Shown here one piece after another: positions 11,101 to 20,048 of a stretch of 63,731 nucleotides of DNA. This DNA comes from CAJQQY01 sp045104975 (GTDB lineage Bacteria > Bacteroidota > Bacteroidia > Chitinophagales > Saprospiraceae): assembly GCA_045104975.1 (NCBI GenBank), contig JBGCCY010000125.1, positions 1-63,731 of the forward strand, in the 5' to 3' direction. Every line of letters begins with the position of its first letter. Within the stretch, counting starts at the first letter, position 1. A program made the translations under genes and the position numbers. Below the pieces are notes generated by a model. It saw only the letters and a list, made by a program, of their open reading frames with translations, had not been told where the DNA came from and did not search any database.

Positions 11101-12183
11101 TTTATATGGGATCTACGTGATTTTTCCTCATCGCTAATTGGTCATACTAGTGGTAATTTTTATTTGGCTGGCTTCAAAAATGATTCACTCTTAGCATATA
11201 CTCGAAATGGCATTTACTCTTTAATGGATTCAACTTTCTTGACAAAACCAAAAGATTACAACCAAATTATGTTTTCTAATGACATGAAAAATTTGTTGGC
11301 TACACAAAGAGAGAATCGCAAAATACTAGAAATTATTCCAATGGGAAATACTTCTGAAGGTGTACAAACTATCACGTCGAAATATCCAATCATAGATTAC
11401 TCGATCAACAAAGATGAGGATAAAGTTGCACTTATATCTTTTCGTTTTGTTGAAGGTAAATCTCGCTTAACTCTTTTTCAAAAGAATAAAAAATTTAAGA
11501 AATTGAAAACAATCAATTTTCATAATGAAATCTCAATGGTCAATTTTCCCAGACAGACCGATGAAGTTATTGTAACCATAAAGGATGATTTAATCTTTCT
11601 TCCATTTGATTTTAAAGGAGAAAAAATTGATACCATCAAAATTCCTGATTCTAAATCAAATGCTGACTCTTCCTCATTTAAAATAATAAAAAATAACAAA
11701 ACCATAGGAAGTATCCCTGGTCTAAAATTTCCATCAAAAATTACTACGATCAATTCTTTCATCAATGAGAATAAAAAGGAAATCTGGATGGTTGGATTAG
11801 AAAATGGAGAAGTACATATTCTAACCGAAAATAGAGAAAAAAATAATCATATTTTAGTTTGTGGAAATTATAACATCAATGAAATTCAACAAAGAGTAAT
11901 TGAAACTGAAAACGACAAAGGGAAAAAAATTACCATGGATGAAATCATTGTATCTGATAATGGAGCAATTTATATTTTTAGAAAAAATTCAGATGAAGAT
12001 ACTTTTAAACTATTTAACAAATTAGAAACAAAGACTCCAGCTAAGTCAATATTTTTTAATCAAGCATCTAATTTATTTTATACGGTTGGTGAAAATGGGT
12101 TTATAAAAAAATGGTTTACCGATTATAAAGATTTTATTGGAAGGATTAAAATTGAAAAAATTGAACAAAATAATTCCAAGTAA
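8125..12183 (+). CDS. nSTAND1-type STAND ATPase with membrane segment and divergent C-terminal propeller
   Basis: A 1352-residue protein. Residues 19-40 carry the nSTAND1 signature P-Y-P-G-L-R-P-F with F-F-G-R-E. Walker A is G-T-S-G-S-G-K-S at 59-66 and Walker B is L-L-L-V-I-D-Q-F-E-E at 156-165, so ATP binding is well supported. A winged-helix-like region follows to about 430. One membrane helix lies near 505-527, preceded by a basic cluster, which suggests the ATPase is cytoplasmic and the following 820 residues face the periplasm. That region has irregular WD40/propeller-like strands (F-S-N-Q-G-D-H-L-F-T-I) and would be the sensor. STAND proteins oligomerise on ligand binding and activate effectors; here the likely effectors are the flanking TIR proteins. 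The gene is at 71 and 78 bases from its neighbours, all on the same strand. Confidence 0.85.
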   Translation: MNTDSILKKILNRSKQDINPYPGLRPFQMDEHPYFFGREKQTRELIDILKKNRFISVIGTSGSGKSSLVRAGMLPFLYKGMMSDDAGDWSMCTFRPGVAPIDILVDKLFELSNKNNDNNTLTSNTDFEKKWIKQTILDNDEGILHAYQQLNLNGKLLLVIDQFEEIFRYKNEADDQNEMARAFVHRLIKASRQNKEQIYICITMRSDFLGDCSEFYDLPEVISKGMYLVPRLERNELRRAISAPAKLQNATVDPSLVDRLINDLEGRQDQLPLLQHALMRTFQIWKDRNAPAAYISMTDYRKSGTMDRALSDHGDSILKKLKADHPDEIQAEEYLNIAKKLFQSITQKSGEKGIRRPASLKKISRTIGVPQTKVIKVINYFRDEKNSLLMPPIDKSKPQTVDLTPESIIDISHESLMRIWHRLKDWVEEEEEKGRRYKRIYDAYQLNEEQLAYKQSSYLWGRKLNVFHNYLKEINPTNEWAERYGGKLEQVTNYIEKSYRRKYRTMASLFGLSALIVVTLFASYIASNQYLRSYLQCYNTEIEASKTNGSHSLLYSIKTLNILEESSSTWGKRVFDFKNRFFESMPGSKKYVKISTEEMKQRVQENLIPAFNQGTVYNKRFDNIKQFAFSNQGDHLFTINNKNEVERWNLNNKEEEPLIFIPKFKNNGTPSNIFISKDDSTVYVSFNKHNDENSTFIAIKNGATLKKKYDFEVQTKYSKYSFLSPDESFIHSDQLSLDLRNTSDGKVSEKIKEIKKEFPNANSISFPKNNSIAIIEDKVERSNDIVYYVRFLESTQPKELSDSLSSNHFEHVEFLENQNYLMAQNSESLKIWSFEKSAFIFNKKGYFQYSQNKNYFVLGKTDEKKIEIIDLANPNAPIQQLDKLKRLGKDYGFPNIQFGVDTTLLFPYFSNKYFLRFKLPLSPSDNGKTVKVLPRNTLLQKNFTPQKDQEFIRQINDNNFIEFDKNIITKNSISKFSSSKEYFGSQNELGELFIWDLRDFSSSLIGHTSGNFYLAGFKNDSLLAYTRNGIYSLMDSTFLTKPKDYNQIMFSNDMKNLLATQRENRKILEIIPMGNTSEGVQTITSKYPIIDYSINKDEDKVALISFRFVEGKSRLTLFQKNKKFKKLKTINFHNEISMVNFPRQTDEVIVTIKDDLIFLPFDFKGEKIDTIKIPDSKSNADSSSFKIIKNNKTIGSIPGLKFPSKITTINSFINENKKEIWMVGLENGEVHILTENREKNNHILVCGNYNINEIQQRVIETENDKGKKITMDEIIVSDNGAIYIFRKNSDEDTFKLFNKLETKTPAKSIFFNQASNLFYTVGENGFIKKWFTDYKDFIGRIKIEKIEQNNSK

Positions 12184-12261
12184 TTTATGTTTAGATGACA
12201 CTTATAAGATAGAATTTGAGTCATTTTAATTTATATTTGTGTTTCAACATTTTCAATCATA

Positions 12262-12747
12262 ATGACCAAAATCTATCTTAGTTACGCTTACGTGGATAAT
12301 CAAAATTTCGAAGACAATGATCGGTCTTGGGTAAGTGCATTCAAGGATGACTTAGAAAACGAAATTTCTTTTTTATTGGGAAAAATAACGCCCATTACGA
12401 TTTTTCATGACAAACAATTTGACAGTCCTAACTTGCTGACGATCAAATATATAAAAGCTACTGATATTTTTATTTCTATTGGAACGCCTGCTTATTTCTT
12501 GTCTGATTATTGCCAAAAAGAATTGAATCTTTTTTTGAAAAGAGAAGATATTAATCCTACACATAAGATATTTTTAGCCGATAAAAGACCTTTCGAAGAA
12601 GCAACTCTTCAAGCTTCCTTGCCCTTAAAAAACTTCTTTCCATTTTATGATCTATCAAGTAAAAAGGAATGGAATCGTAAAAATTCTAAGGATAAATATT
12701 TTACCCAAATTTCTAAATTGGCTACTCATATAAATGAGTTTTTGTAA
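12262..12747 (+). CDS. Short stand-alone TIR-domain protein
   Basis: A 161-residue protein that is a single TIR domain. The first strand is K-I-Y-L-S-Y-A-Y-V-D and the putative catalytic glutamate is E87 in Y-C-Q-K-E-L, in the same position as E85 of the first protein of the cassette. The two TIR domains share A-Y-F and the S-(E/D)-Y-C context but are otherwise diverged, so this is not a recent copy. It lies 78 bases after the STAND gene; a TATATTTG (12232-12239) just upstream could be a -7 element of its own promoter, though no good -33 box sits at the right distance. Likely an NADase-type effector or adaptor of the cassette; that role is inferred. Confidence 0.8.
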   Translation: MTKIYLSYAYVDNQNFEDNDRSWVSAFKDDLENEISFLLGKITPITIFHDKQFDSPNLLTIKYIKATDIFISIGTPAYFLSDYCQKELNLFLKREDINPTHKIFLADKRPFEEATLQASLPLKNFFPFYDLSSKKEWNRKNSKDKYFTQISKLATHINEFL

Positions 12748-12768
12748 CAGCTAATGTTAATTGGCCAC

Positions 12769-12799
12769 AAAAAAACCTCGCAAGTCAAGACTTACGAGG
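12769..12799 (-). terminator. Rho-independent terminator of the 2297-residue protein gene
   Basis: Hairpin cctcg-aag / ctt-cgagg at 12776-12799 with one mismatch and a 6-base loop, followed on the minus strand by seven T. It lies just after the stop of the minus-strand gene. Confidence 0.8.
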
Positions 12800-12825
12800 C
12801 ACGGATTGTAGTTCAAAAGGTTTTC

Positions 12826-15800
12826 TTATTTCATAAAAATCATTTTCCCAAAGGATTGATTTTTGGAAGTTCGCAATTGGTAATTATATAAACCATAATT
12901 GGATAAATTAGTTGCATCAATTCGTATTTCATTTTCCCCCTTCTCAAATATTTCTTCTATTTGATATACTAATTGTCCCTTCACATCAAAAATTAAAAAA
13001 GTTACTTTTTCTGATTCTGCCAAGTTAAATTCAATCGTGGTAAACTCATTAAATGGATTAGGGTAATTAGAAATCGCAACCCATTTTTCATGTTCAACTT
13101 CAATGGTTTTCGAGTTTTCTAACAATATATTCACATTTGATGACAATCCATCTTTAACTGCTGAATTGGGGATCCTATCTTTCTTAATTTTAAAAAGATT
13201 TTCCTTTGATTTCCAAGGGTTTTTCACTTTAAATTTCAAGCTAAAAAGTGGCTTGTTTTTCGAAAAAATTACTTCCTCACTTTGTCCTTTGGGATTAACC
13301 CACACTATTGGCAAGATTCCATTTTCCAAAAACCTTACTCCAATATTGTTTTCATTAAAATTAGGGAGCCTTGCCTTTTCTATTCTTTCAAAAACTAGTT
13401 GCGTAGGATCAAATGCTATATCCATTTGCCAAGCCAATAAACTTTCTCGATCTTCTCCAAACTGATCTTGATCTTTTATTCTAAAGTCAACTACCAAATA
13501 TTCATCATCTGCAACTTCTTGATAATCAATTAAAAAGATCAAGTCTTTAGTTGGATCATTATTTAAACTTGGGGTTGCATTCAAATTAACATCTCCAATT
13601 TTTATAGCAATAAAATTTTCATCTAACGAGTCTGCTCCTAAACTATAAATCGTAATTTCTTCTGGAAAACCTGGACTAAATGGGTTCATTGGATCTGGAA
13701 AAATATAATCTTCCGGCACAAAACGCCAAGAAGTATTATTCGGAAAGGAAGTAGCATTTCCAATAATTACATTTTGAATAGCAACTAAATCTAGCGCAGT
13801 AATTGTACCTGAATTATTGGCATCAGATGCGATAATTTTGTAAGGTGAACTAAGGAAATTTGTTCCCAAAATATGTTGTTGAATAATTGCCAAATCCAAA
13901 GCAGTTAATCCATTCGCAGGGGCATCATTTTTAAATGGAGTAATGGTGTAATCTTCTCCTTGAGTCAAATCTAAAAACTCATATGTACCAGTCGAGTTAG
14001 TTGTGTAAATTGGATTAGGTGCAGTTAAACAAGTGACATCGACATTAGCTACCGTTTCACCATTTTCTTTAAAAATTAATCCTGCAACAACTGTATTTCC
14101 TAAACCATTAGTCACACAAATTTCTCCTGCAAAAACAGCAACGCTAGCATTGATATTTGTTCCATTGATATTTTGAACTACAGAAATGGGTAACGGATTG
14201 TCATCAATAATGACTTGAGTACATTCAATATTAGATAGAAGTTGAATAGCCAATTCATAAATAATGGTTCCATCAGGTACCGTTTGTCCTACGGTACTGT
14301 TAGTCATCCAATCTGCCGTAATTGTATTGTTAGAAATAGTAAAATCGGCAGTCGATAAATCTGTTAAATTCAGGTTTGTTACTCCTATAAATTGTGCAAC
14401 AGTAATATCCATCATCTGAACAGATTTTTGGAAGGAAATTATGTTGTCAAAACTCTCCACCGTTACCGCAAGATAAACTGTATCGCCAGCTTCCCCTGAG
14501 ATATCTGCTACATCAAAAACAACATTATCTGGTGGAGTTATCGTTATCGTTTCGCAAAACATATCACTACTACAACTATTCGACACGGTCAAACATACTT
14601 CAAAAACTCCTGAGGTACTATAGGTATGAGTAGGATTGACTTCTGTGGAAGTATTCCCATCGCCAAAGTCCCAAGAATAACTTGTCGCATCAACTGAAGT
14701 GTTGGTAAAATCGACCGTAAATATATTGTTATCATAAGTATAACTTGCGTTTGTGGGACTCCCTACATTCAAAATCTCTACTTCTAAATCTCCAGTACAA
14801 CCATTGGTATCGGTAATGATTACGGTATAAATTCCTGCACTCAAATTCATAGCAACATTGTTACTCGTAGTCCCATTTCCAAAGTTATAAGTGTAAGGCA
14901 TTTCTCCTCCAGAAGCAATCACGGAAATCGCTCCGTTCATCTGATTACAAGTCTCATTGAATGCATCTCCTAGTAATAATGATGGTGCATTAGTTCCTTC
15001 AATAGTAATATCGTCAATGGCTTGACAACCATCATTATCCGTAACTGTAATTATATAATTACCATTACTTAGATTGGTAAATATATTGTTATTCGTTGGT
15101 CCATTTCCAATATCAAAACTATAAGGTGTAGTTCCGCCAGTTGTATTTACCGTAAATCCGCCATTCATTTGACCACAAGTTTCAGGTGAAATATCGGAGA
15201 AAAAAATGTTAACCGAACTACTACTTCCTATGGTTGCAGATTGGACATCTATACAACCATTCCCATCCGTAAGTGTAATGTTATAAGTTCCTCCTGAGAG
15301 ATTCTCAAAAATAGTATTTGTAGTATTTCCATTTCCAAGATTAAAAAGAAATGGGGAAGTTCCTCCTGATGTTGCTACAGTTATGCTACCATCCAAAAGT
15401 CCACAAGTGGTATTTTGAGTTGCTACAATATTGAGAGAAACAGTATTTTCAAGTAGATTAAAAACTTGACTAGTGGTACATCCTGCTGCATCTGTAACCA
15501 CAATGTTATATGCAGTTGCAGTCAGATTCGTAAAAATTGGATTGTTTACAGCTCCTAAACCAATATCGTAAGTGTATGGAGCCAATCCTCCGGAAGCCGA
15601 AATTTCAAAACTTCCATCTGATTGTCCACAATTTTCATTAACTACATTGGTGATAGAAAAAGTAGGTTCACCAGTAGATAAAACTGCCACAGATTGATCC
15701 GCCTCACAACCATTCCCATCCGTTACTGTAATCGAATAAGTTCCTCCCGATAGGTTTTCAAAGACTGGATTAGTCGAGGCGCCATTGCCTAAATTAAAAA

Positions 15801-18800
15801 TAAATGGTGCTGTTCCTCCTGTAGTTGAAACAGTTATACTTCCATTTTCTAATCCACAAGTAGCATTCGTTATATCATCAATATTGAGCATCACTTCATT
15901 TTCGTCAAGCGTAAATATTTGTGAAACATTACAGCCCTCAGCGTCCGTAACTATGATCGTATAAACACCTGAATTTAAGTTAGAAAATATAGGGTTTGAT
16001 GTGGCACCAAAACCAATATCGTAAATATATGGAGCAGTTCCTCCCGAAGCTACAATTTCAAAACTTCCATCTGTTTGTCCACAGTTCTCGCTCATGACAT
16101 TGATGATCGAAAATGTGGTCGCTCCTGAGCTTAAGACCGTAACAGATTCATTATCGGTACAACCAATTGCATCCGTAACTGTAATGTTATAAATTCCTCC
16201 TGGGAGATTTTGGAAGGTAGAATTGGTAGTTGCCCCATTTCCAATATCAAATAAAATTGGAGCGACTCCTCCTATGGCTGAAACGGAAATACTCCCATTT
16301 AAGATACCACAGTTTGCATTAATTACTTCATCAATTATCAGACTAATTCCTGTTTCTCCAAGCGTAAATACTTGGGAGGCAGAACAGCTATTGGCATCTA
16401 CAAGTGTAATGTTATAAACCCCTGAATTTAGATTAGAAAAAATAGGATTATTAGTATTTCCAGAACCTACATTATACGTATATGGAGGTGTTCCACCTGA
16501 AGCCAAAATTTCAAAACTCCCATCTCCTTGACCACAATTTTCATCAACAATATTTGTGATAGAAAAGGTAGGAGAATCAGCGTTACCAATTACTGCATTT
16601 ACAGTAGTGTTACATCCTGCAAAATCAGTTACTGTCACTTGATAATTACCTCCTGACAGACTCGTAAAAGTATTATTATTCGTTGATCCATTCCCTATGT
16701 CAAAACTAAATGGAGCGACCCCAGAACTAACAAAAACTTCAAAAGAACCATTTGACAATCCACAACTCTCATCCACTATATTTATTGCAAAAGCAAGGAT
16801 TGGTGGGGCATCAAATATAACTACCGAAATAGAATTGGAACACCCAAAATTATCTGTAACTATAACTGTATAAAACCCATTACTCAACCCTGTAAAATTT
16901 GGATTTCCTGTCGCGCCATTTCCAATATTATATTGAAAAGGAGGAATTCCGCCAAAAGGAATCACCGTAAATCCGCCATCTGACATATTGCAATTTTCAT
17001 TCATAACATTGGCTACTGCTAAAAGTGGCGCAGCAGTATTTCCCAAGGTAATCTCGATAGAATCTTGACATCCAGCAGCATCCGTAATTGTAATAGGATA
17101 TATGCCAGCATTAAGATTTCCGAAGATAGGATTAGTTTGGGAACCATTTCCAATGTCATATAAAAAAGGTGAAGTACCGCCAGATACTGATAATGTAATT
17201 GATCCATTCGCCTGTCCACAATTTTCATTTAAAATTTCTACGGCACTCAAAACAGGACTGTCTATCGTTAATATTTCGATAGAATCAATTAACTCACATC
17301 CCGAATTATCTGTAACAGTTACATGATAAATCCCTGCACTTAAAGTATCTAAAATCGACTCCGTAGTCGCACCATTGCCAAAGTCAAAAACGTAAGGTTG
17401 AAACCCTCCATTTGGTACAACTTCGAAACTTCCATTCATTAATCCACAAGTCGCATTTTGTACATTCTCAAAATTTATAACAAAAGTGTTACAACTTATT
17501 CCAATACTTAAACAATTGGAAAAAGGGGAAGTATTCAACATCGAATCTGTTGCTGTTGCGGTAACGATTGCTCCACCATAAATATTTGCGCCACTTGGAT
17601 ATGGACTATTTAAATTCCACAAACTATCAAGTGTCACAATGGTTGTTCCAAGGAAAATTTTCCCTTGACAATCTGCACTTTCACAACCAGTAGTATCATT
17701 AATAAAAACTTCAATTAAATCACCCGGAATTCCTTTTCCTAACAATACACTTGCAGAAACAGAATCAACCGTTGGAGCTAATTGAAATTGGTTTCCATTT
17801 CCCAATAATTTGATTCCTTCATCGTTACAATAAATACTATTCTGTTGAATCTGGCAAAACTTCGAGGAAGCACTTATTCGTACGCCCAATTCATTATTAG
17901 CAATCACATTCCCCTCTCCTACTCCATCACCTCCAATCAAATTCCCTTGACAATTACTTTGTACAATGACCCCACAATATTCATTTCCACCAATACTATC
18001 TTGCGCGTAATTTGTCCCAATAAAATTTCCTTGAACCTTACAGAATGAAGCGCCCAATCTCATCACAACACCACATCCATTCCAAGGTCCTGTGTTAGGC
18101 AAACCAGGGAAAAAATCAGTTTCATAACCATTGCTATTAATTACATTTCCTTTATTTGGTGCTCCAATAATCGCAAAATTCGCTGCCCTTACATCGATAC
18201 CATCATCAGGAAAATTAACGATTTCCAATCCATAAATTTCACCATAATTTCCTCTGATCCAAATTGCGTTAATAGGTACGTTCCAGTTATTTTGACTCCC
18301 ATCTAAAACAATTTTTGGAGCAAAATCAATTACACCAAAACCCGGTTGAGTCGTTCCATCAATAGTCGTTTTTTCATCCAATAAGGCAGGTAATTCTTGT
18401 CCAGATTGCGATCCAACATAAATTCGATGTTGAACCGTCGAATCAGGAATATTAAATTTTATCACATTCGACCCCGCCTCATCATTTGCGCAATTAATTG
18501 CCGCTCGTAAAGTTCCTGGCCCATCATCATCTGTATTAACCACCCAAATAGTTCCATCATTTTCAGCACAATTATTAACATTAACAGCTACTCGACATTC
18601 AGCAAAAGAAGAAGTTGTTCCATCGACAGTCGTAGCAGTTGCTGTAATTTTATCTCCTGACTGAATAGCATAATTACTACTGGTGATCGGCAAATACCAA
18701 ATTCCATTTACTACCGTCGTCGTTCCCAAATATATTTTCCCCTGACAAGGTGTCCCCTCACAATTCTCATCATCTACCACAAAAACATCCACAGCATCAT

Positions 18801-19719
18801 TTTCGAGCGCAGTCCCAGCAATATAATCCACTTGAGCAATATCAATAACCGGTGGAGATTTTTCAAAGTTTCCATTATTCAAAAGTGCTATTGCGATGGT
18901 ATCATTACAATACATTGAGTTTTTTCGAATAGATACATTATAAGAATTATCTATCCGAATTCCTGTTGGATTATTAGCAATTACATTTTCCTCTCCAATA
19001 TTTAAACCTCCAATCTTCAAATTCAAACAAAAATCTCTCACGATGATTCCACAATATTCATTCCCTGCATCCATAGATTGATCAAAGCTAGTTCCAATCG
19101 TATTCCCTTGAATCCAGCAGGAATCTGAATTACTTCGAACCACAATTCCGCATCCATTCCAAACGCCATTAAATCCTGGAAAAACATCTTGATATATTCC
19201 ATTGAAATAAATAACATTCCCTTTTCCAGGTCCTCCAATTCTAGCATGGTCTGCATTATTCAAATCAATAGCATCATCTGGAAAATATCGAATCGTCAGT
19301 CCATAAATTTCACAATAATCACCTAACAAATAAAGTGCATTATAGGGCCCATCCCAGATAGTTTGACTTCCATCTAAGACGATCAGAGGATCTCCCAAAA
19401 AACCACTTTGGGTGCTCCCATCAATCGTTGTTCCATCATCTATCAAGTTGGGCAAAGGCTGCCCAGTTGAAGATCCAACATAAATAATATGAGGAATATT
19501 TCCAGTTATATTGAATTGAATTTGTTGTGGACCAAAGGCTTCGTTAGCACAATTAATTGCTTCTCTTAACGAACCTGTTCCTGCGTCGTTGGTATTCGTT
19601 ACGGTAATAATTCCTCCAATAGCTTGGCATGAAGCCTGTGCATTTAAGATGGAAGGAAAAATAAAAAATACAGAAAAGATCCAGCAGTAAACTGCCGTTC
19701 GTGGGTTATAATATGTCAT
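12826..19719 (-). CDS. 2297-residue secreted adhesin-like protein: beta-helix duplication, 12 SprB repeats, PKD, cohesin- and dockerin-like modules, T9SS type A tail
   Basis: Signal peptide at 1-28 ending in L-N-A-Q-A. Residues about 30-385 and 386-745 are two copies of the same module: a G-S-L-R-E-A-I-N-C-A-type start, then a parallel beta-helix. Then come 12 SprB-like repeats of about 75 residues (G-x-Y-x-I-T-V-T-D-x-x-G-C), a PKD domain (Y-S-W-D-F-G-D-G-N), a cohesin-like domain and a dockerin-like pair (T-A-L-D-L-A-I-I-Q and T-A-L-D-L-V-A-I-Q). After a second cohesin-like segment it ends in a type A T9SS sorting domain (N-Y-P-N-P-F-N-E-F ... F-M-K). Export by T9SS and surface display are well supported by these domains; the ligand is unknown. 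Convergent with the TIR cassette and ended by its own terminator. Confidence 0.9.
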   Translation of the reverse strand: MTYYNPRTAVYCWIFSVFFIFPSILNAQASCQAIGGIITVTNTNDAGTGSLREAINCANEAFGPQQIQFNITGNIPHIIYVGSSTGQPLPNLIDDGTTIDGSTQSGFLGDPLIVLDGSQTIWDGPYNALYLLGDYCEIYGLTIRYFPDDAIDLNNADHARIGGPGKGNVIYFNGIYQDVFPGFNGVWNGCGIVVRSNSDSCWIQGNTIGTSFDQSMDAGNEYCGIIVRDFCLNLKIGGLNIGEENVIANNPTGIRIDNSYNVSIRKNSMYCNDTIAIALLNNGNFEKSPPVIDIAQVDYIAGTALENDAVDVFVVDDENCEGTPCQGKIYLGTTTVVNGIWYLPITSSNYAIQSGDKITATATTVDGTTSSFAECRVAVNVNNCAENDGTIWVVNTDDDGPGTLRAAINCANDEAGSNVIKFNIPDSTVQHRIYVGSQSGQELPALLDEKTTIDGTTQPGFGVIDFAPKIVLDGSQNNWNVPINAIWIRGNYGEIYGLEIVNFPDDGIDVRAANFAIIGAPNKGNVINSNGYETDFFPGLPNTGPWNGCGVVMRLGASFCKVQGNFIGTNYAQDSIGGNEYCGVIVQSNCQGNLIGGDGVGEGNVIANNELGVRISASSKFCQIQQNSIYCNDEGIKLLGNGNQFQLAPTVDSVSASVLLGKGIPGDLIEVFINDTTGCESADCQGKIFLGTTIVTLDSLWNLNSPYPSGANIYGGAIVTATATDSMLNTSPFSNCLSIGISCNTFVINFENVQNATCGLMNGSFEVVPNGGFQPYVFDFGNGATTESILDTLSAGIYHVTVTDNSGCELIDSIEILTIDSPVLSAVEILNENCGQANGSITLSVSGGTSPFLYDIGNGSQTNPIFGNLNAGIYPITITDAAGCQDSIEITLGNTAAPLLAVANVMNENCNMSDGGFTVIPFGGIPPFQYNIGNGATGNPNFTGLSNGFYTVIVTDNFGCSNSISVVIFDAPPILAFAINIVDESCGLSNGSFEVFVSSGVAPFSFDIGNGSTNNNTFTSLSGGNYQVTVTDFAGCNTTVNAVIGNADSPTFSITNIVDENCGQGDGSFEILASGGTPPYTYNVGSGNTNNPIFSNLNSGVYNITLVDANSCSASQVFTLGETGISLIIDEVINANCGILNGSISVSAIGGVAPILFDIGNGATTNSTFQNLPGGIYNITVTDAIGCTDNESVTVLSSGATTFSIINVMSENCGQTDGSFEIVASGGTAPYIYDIGFGATSNPIFSNLNSGVYTIIVTDAEGCNVSQIFTLDENEVMLNIDDITNATCGLENGSITVSTTGGTAPFIFNLGNGASTNPVFENLSGGTYSITVTDGNGCEADQSVAVLSTGEPTFSITNVVNENCGQSDGSFEISASGGLAPYTYDIGLGAVNNPIFTNLTATAYNIVVTDAAGCTTSQVFNLLENTVSLNIVATQNTTCGLLDGSITVATSGGTSPFLFNLGNGNTTNTIFENLSGGTYNITLTDGNGCIDVQSATIGSSSSVNIFFSDISPETCGQMNGGFTVNTTGGTTPYSFDIGNGPTNNNIFTNLSNGNYIITVTDNDGCQAIDDITIEGTNAPSLLLGDAFNETCNQMNGAISVIASGGEMPYTYNFGNGTTSNNVAMNLSAGIYTVIITDTNGCTGDLEVEILNVGSPTNASYTYDNNIFTVDFTNTSVDATSYSWDFGDGNTSTEVNPTHTYSTSGVFEVCLTVSNSCSSDMFCETITITPPDNVVFDVADISGEAGDTVYLAVTVESFDNIISFQKSVQMMDITVAQFIGVTNLNLTDLSTADFTISNNTITADWMTNSTVGQTVPDGTIIYELAIQLLSNIECTQVIIDDNPLPISVVQNINGTNINASVAVFAGEICVTNGLGNTVVAGLIFKENGETVANVDVTCLTAPNPIYTTNSTGTYEFLDLTQGEDYTITPFKNDAPANGLTALDLAIIQQHILGTNFLSSPYKIIASDANNSGTITALDLVAIQNVIIGNATSFPNNTSWRFVPEDYIFPDPMNPFSPGFPEEITIYSLGADSLDENFIAIKIGDVNLNATPSLNNDPTKDLIFLIDYQEVADDEYLVVDFRIKDQDQFGEDRESLLAWQMDIAFDPTQLVFERIEKARLPNFNENNIGVRFLENGILPIVWVNPKGQSEEVIFSKNKPLFSLKFKVKNPWKSKENLFKIKKDRIPNSAVKDGLSSNVNILLENSKTIEVEHEKWVAISNYPNPFNEFTTIEFNLAESEKVTFLIFDVKGQLVYQIEEIFEKGENEIRIDATNLSNYGLYNYQLRTSKNQSFGKMIFMK
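14765..17495 (-). repeat. Twelve tandem SprB-like repeats with a two-repeat super-unit
   Basis: Twelve in-frame repeats of about 75 codons. Repeats 5-10 (about 15200-16570) alternate between two types: A has E-N-C-G-Q-x-D-G-S-F-E-I, B has A-T-C-G-L-x-N-G-S-I-T-V or close variants. The A-B pair, about 450 bp, is therefore present three times in a row. Confidence 0.85.
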
Positions 19720-20048
19720 AGTTTTTGAGAATTTTAATTTTAAAGCATGCTTAAGTTATTGTATAACTCAAACAAACTCTTATTTCTATTTGGTATTTAG
19801 TAGGATTATTTTCATCATATAGTCTCCATTAAATTATATAAAGTACTGATTACAAGAATATTGTAAATGTATTCGTATGATAATGATTTTTGTAAAAATC
19901 AAAATTAGAGTTATATGGATTGTTTTGCTAAGGGGAAAAAATTTAGCTAAGGTTAGTCGTTGGCTTTCTCGTTGGTTAAATCAAAGATAGGGAAAAATGC
20001 GGGAATCTATATTTATTTATATGGGAAAAATTTTCAATTTATTAGATT
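19720..20048. other. Gene-free region upstream of the 2297-residue protein gene
   Basis: About 330 AT-rich bases that should hold the promoter of the large minus-strand gene. I see no clear promoter pair, hairpin or small ORF, and the ankyrin gene that ends at its right edge has no visible terminator. Confidence 0.4.

Noticed and set aside
6593..12747. Cassette as Thoeris or CBASS
   Set aside because: No ThsA-type SIR2/SLOG protein and no CD-NTase cyclase are encoded beside the TIR genes.
14765..17495. Regular repeats as a CRISPR array
   Set aside because: The period is about 225 bp, the units are diverged and all lie in one open frame that encodes SprB domains.
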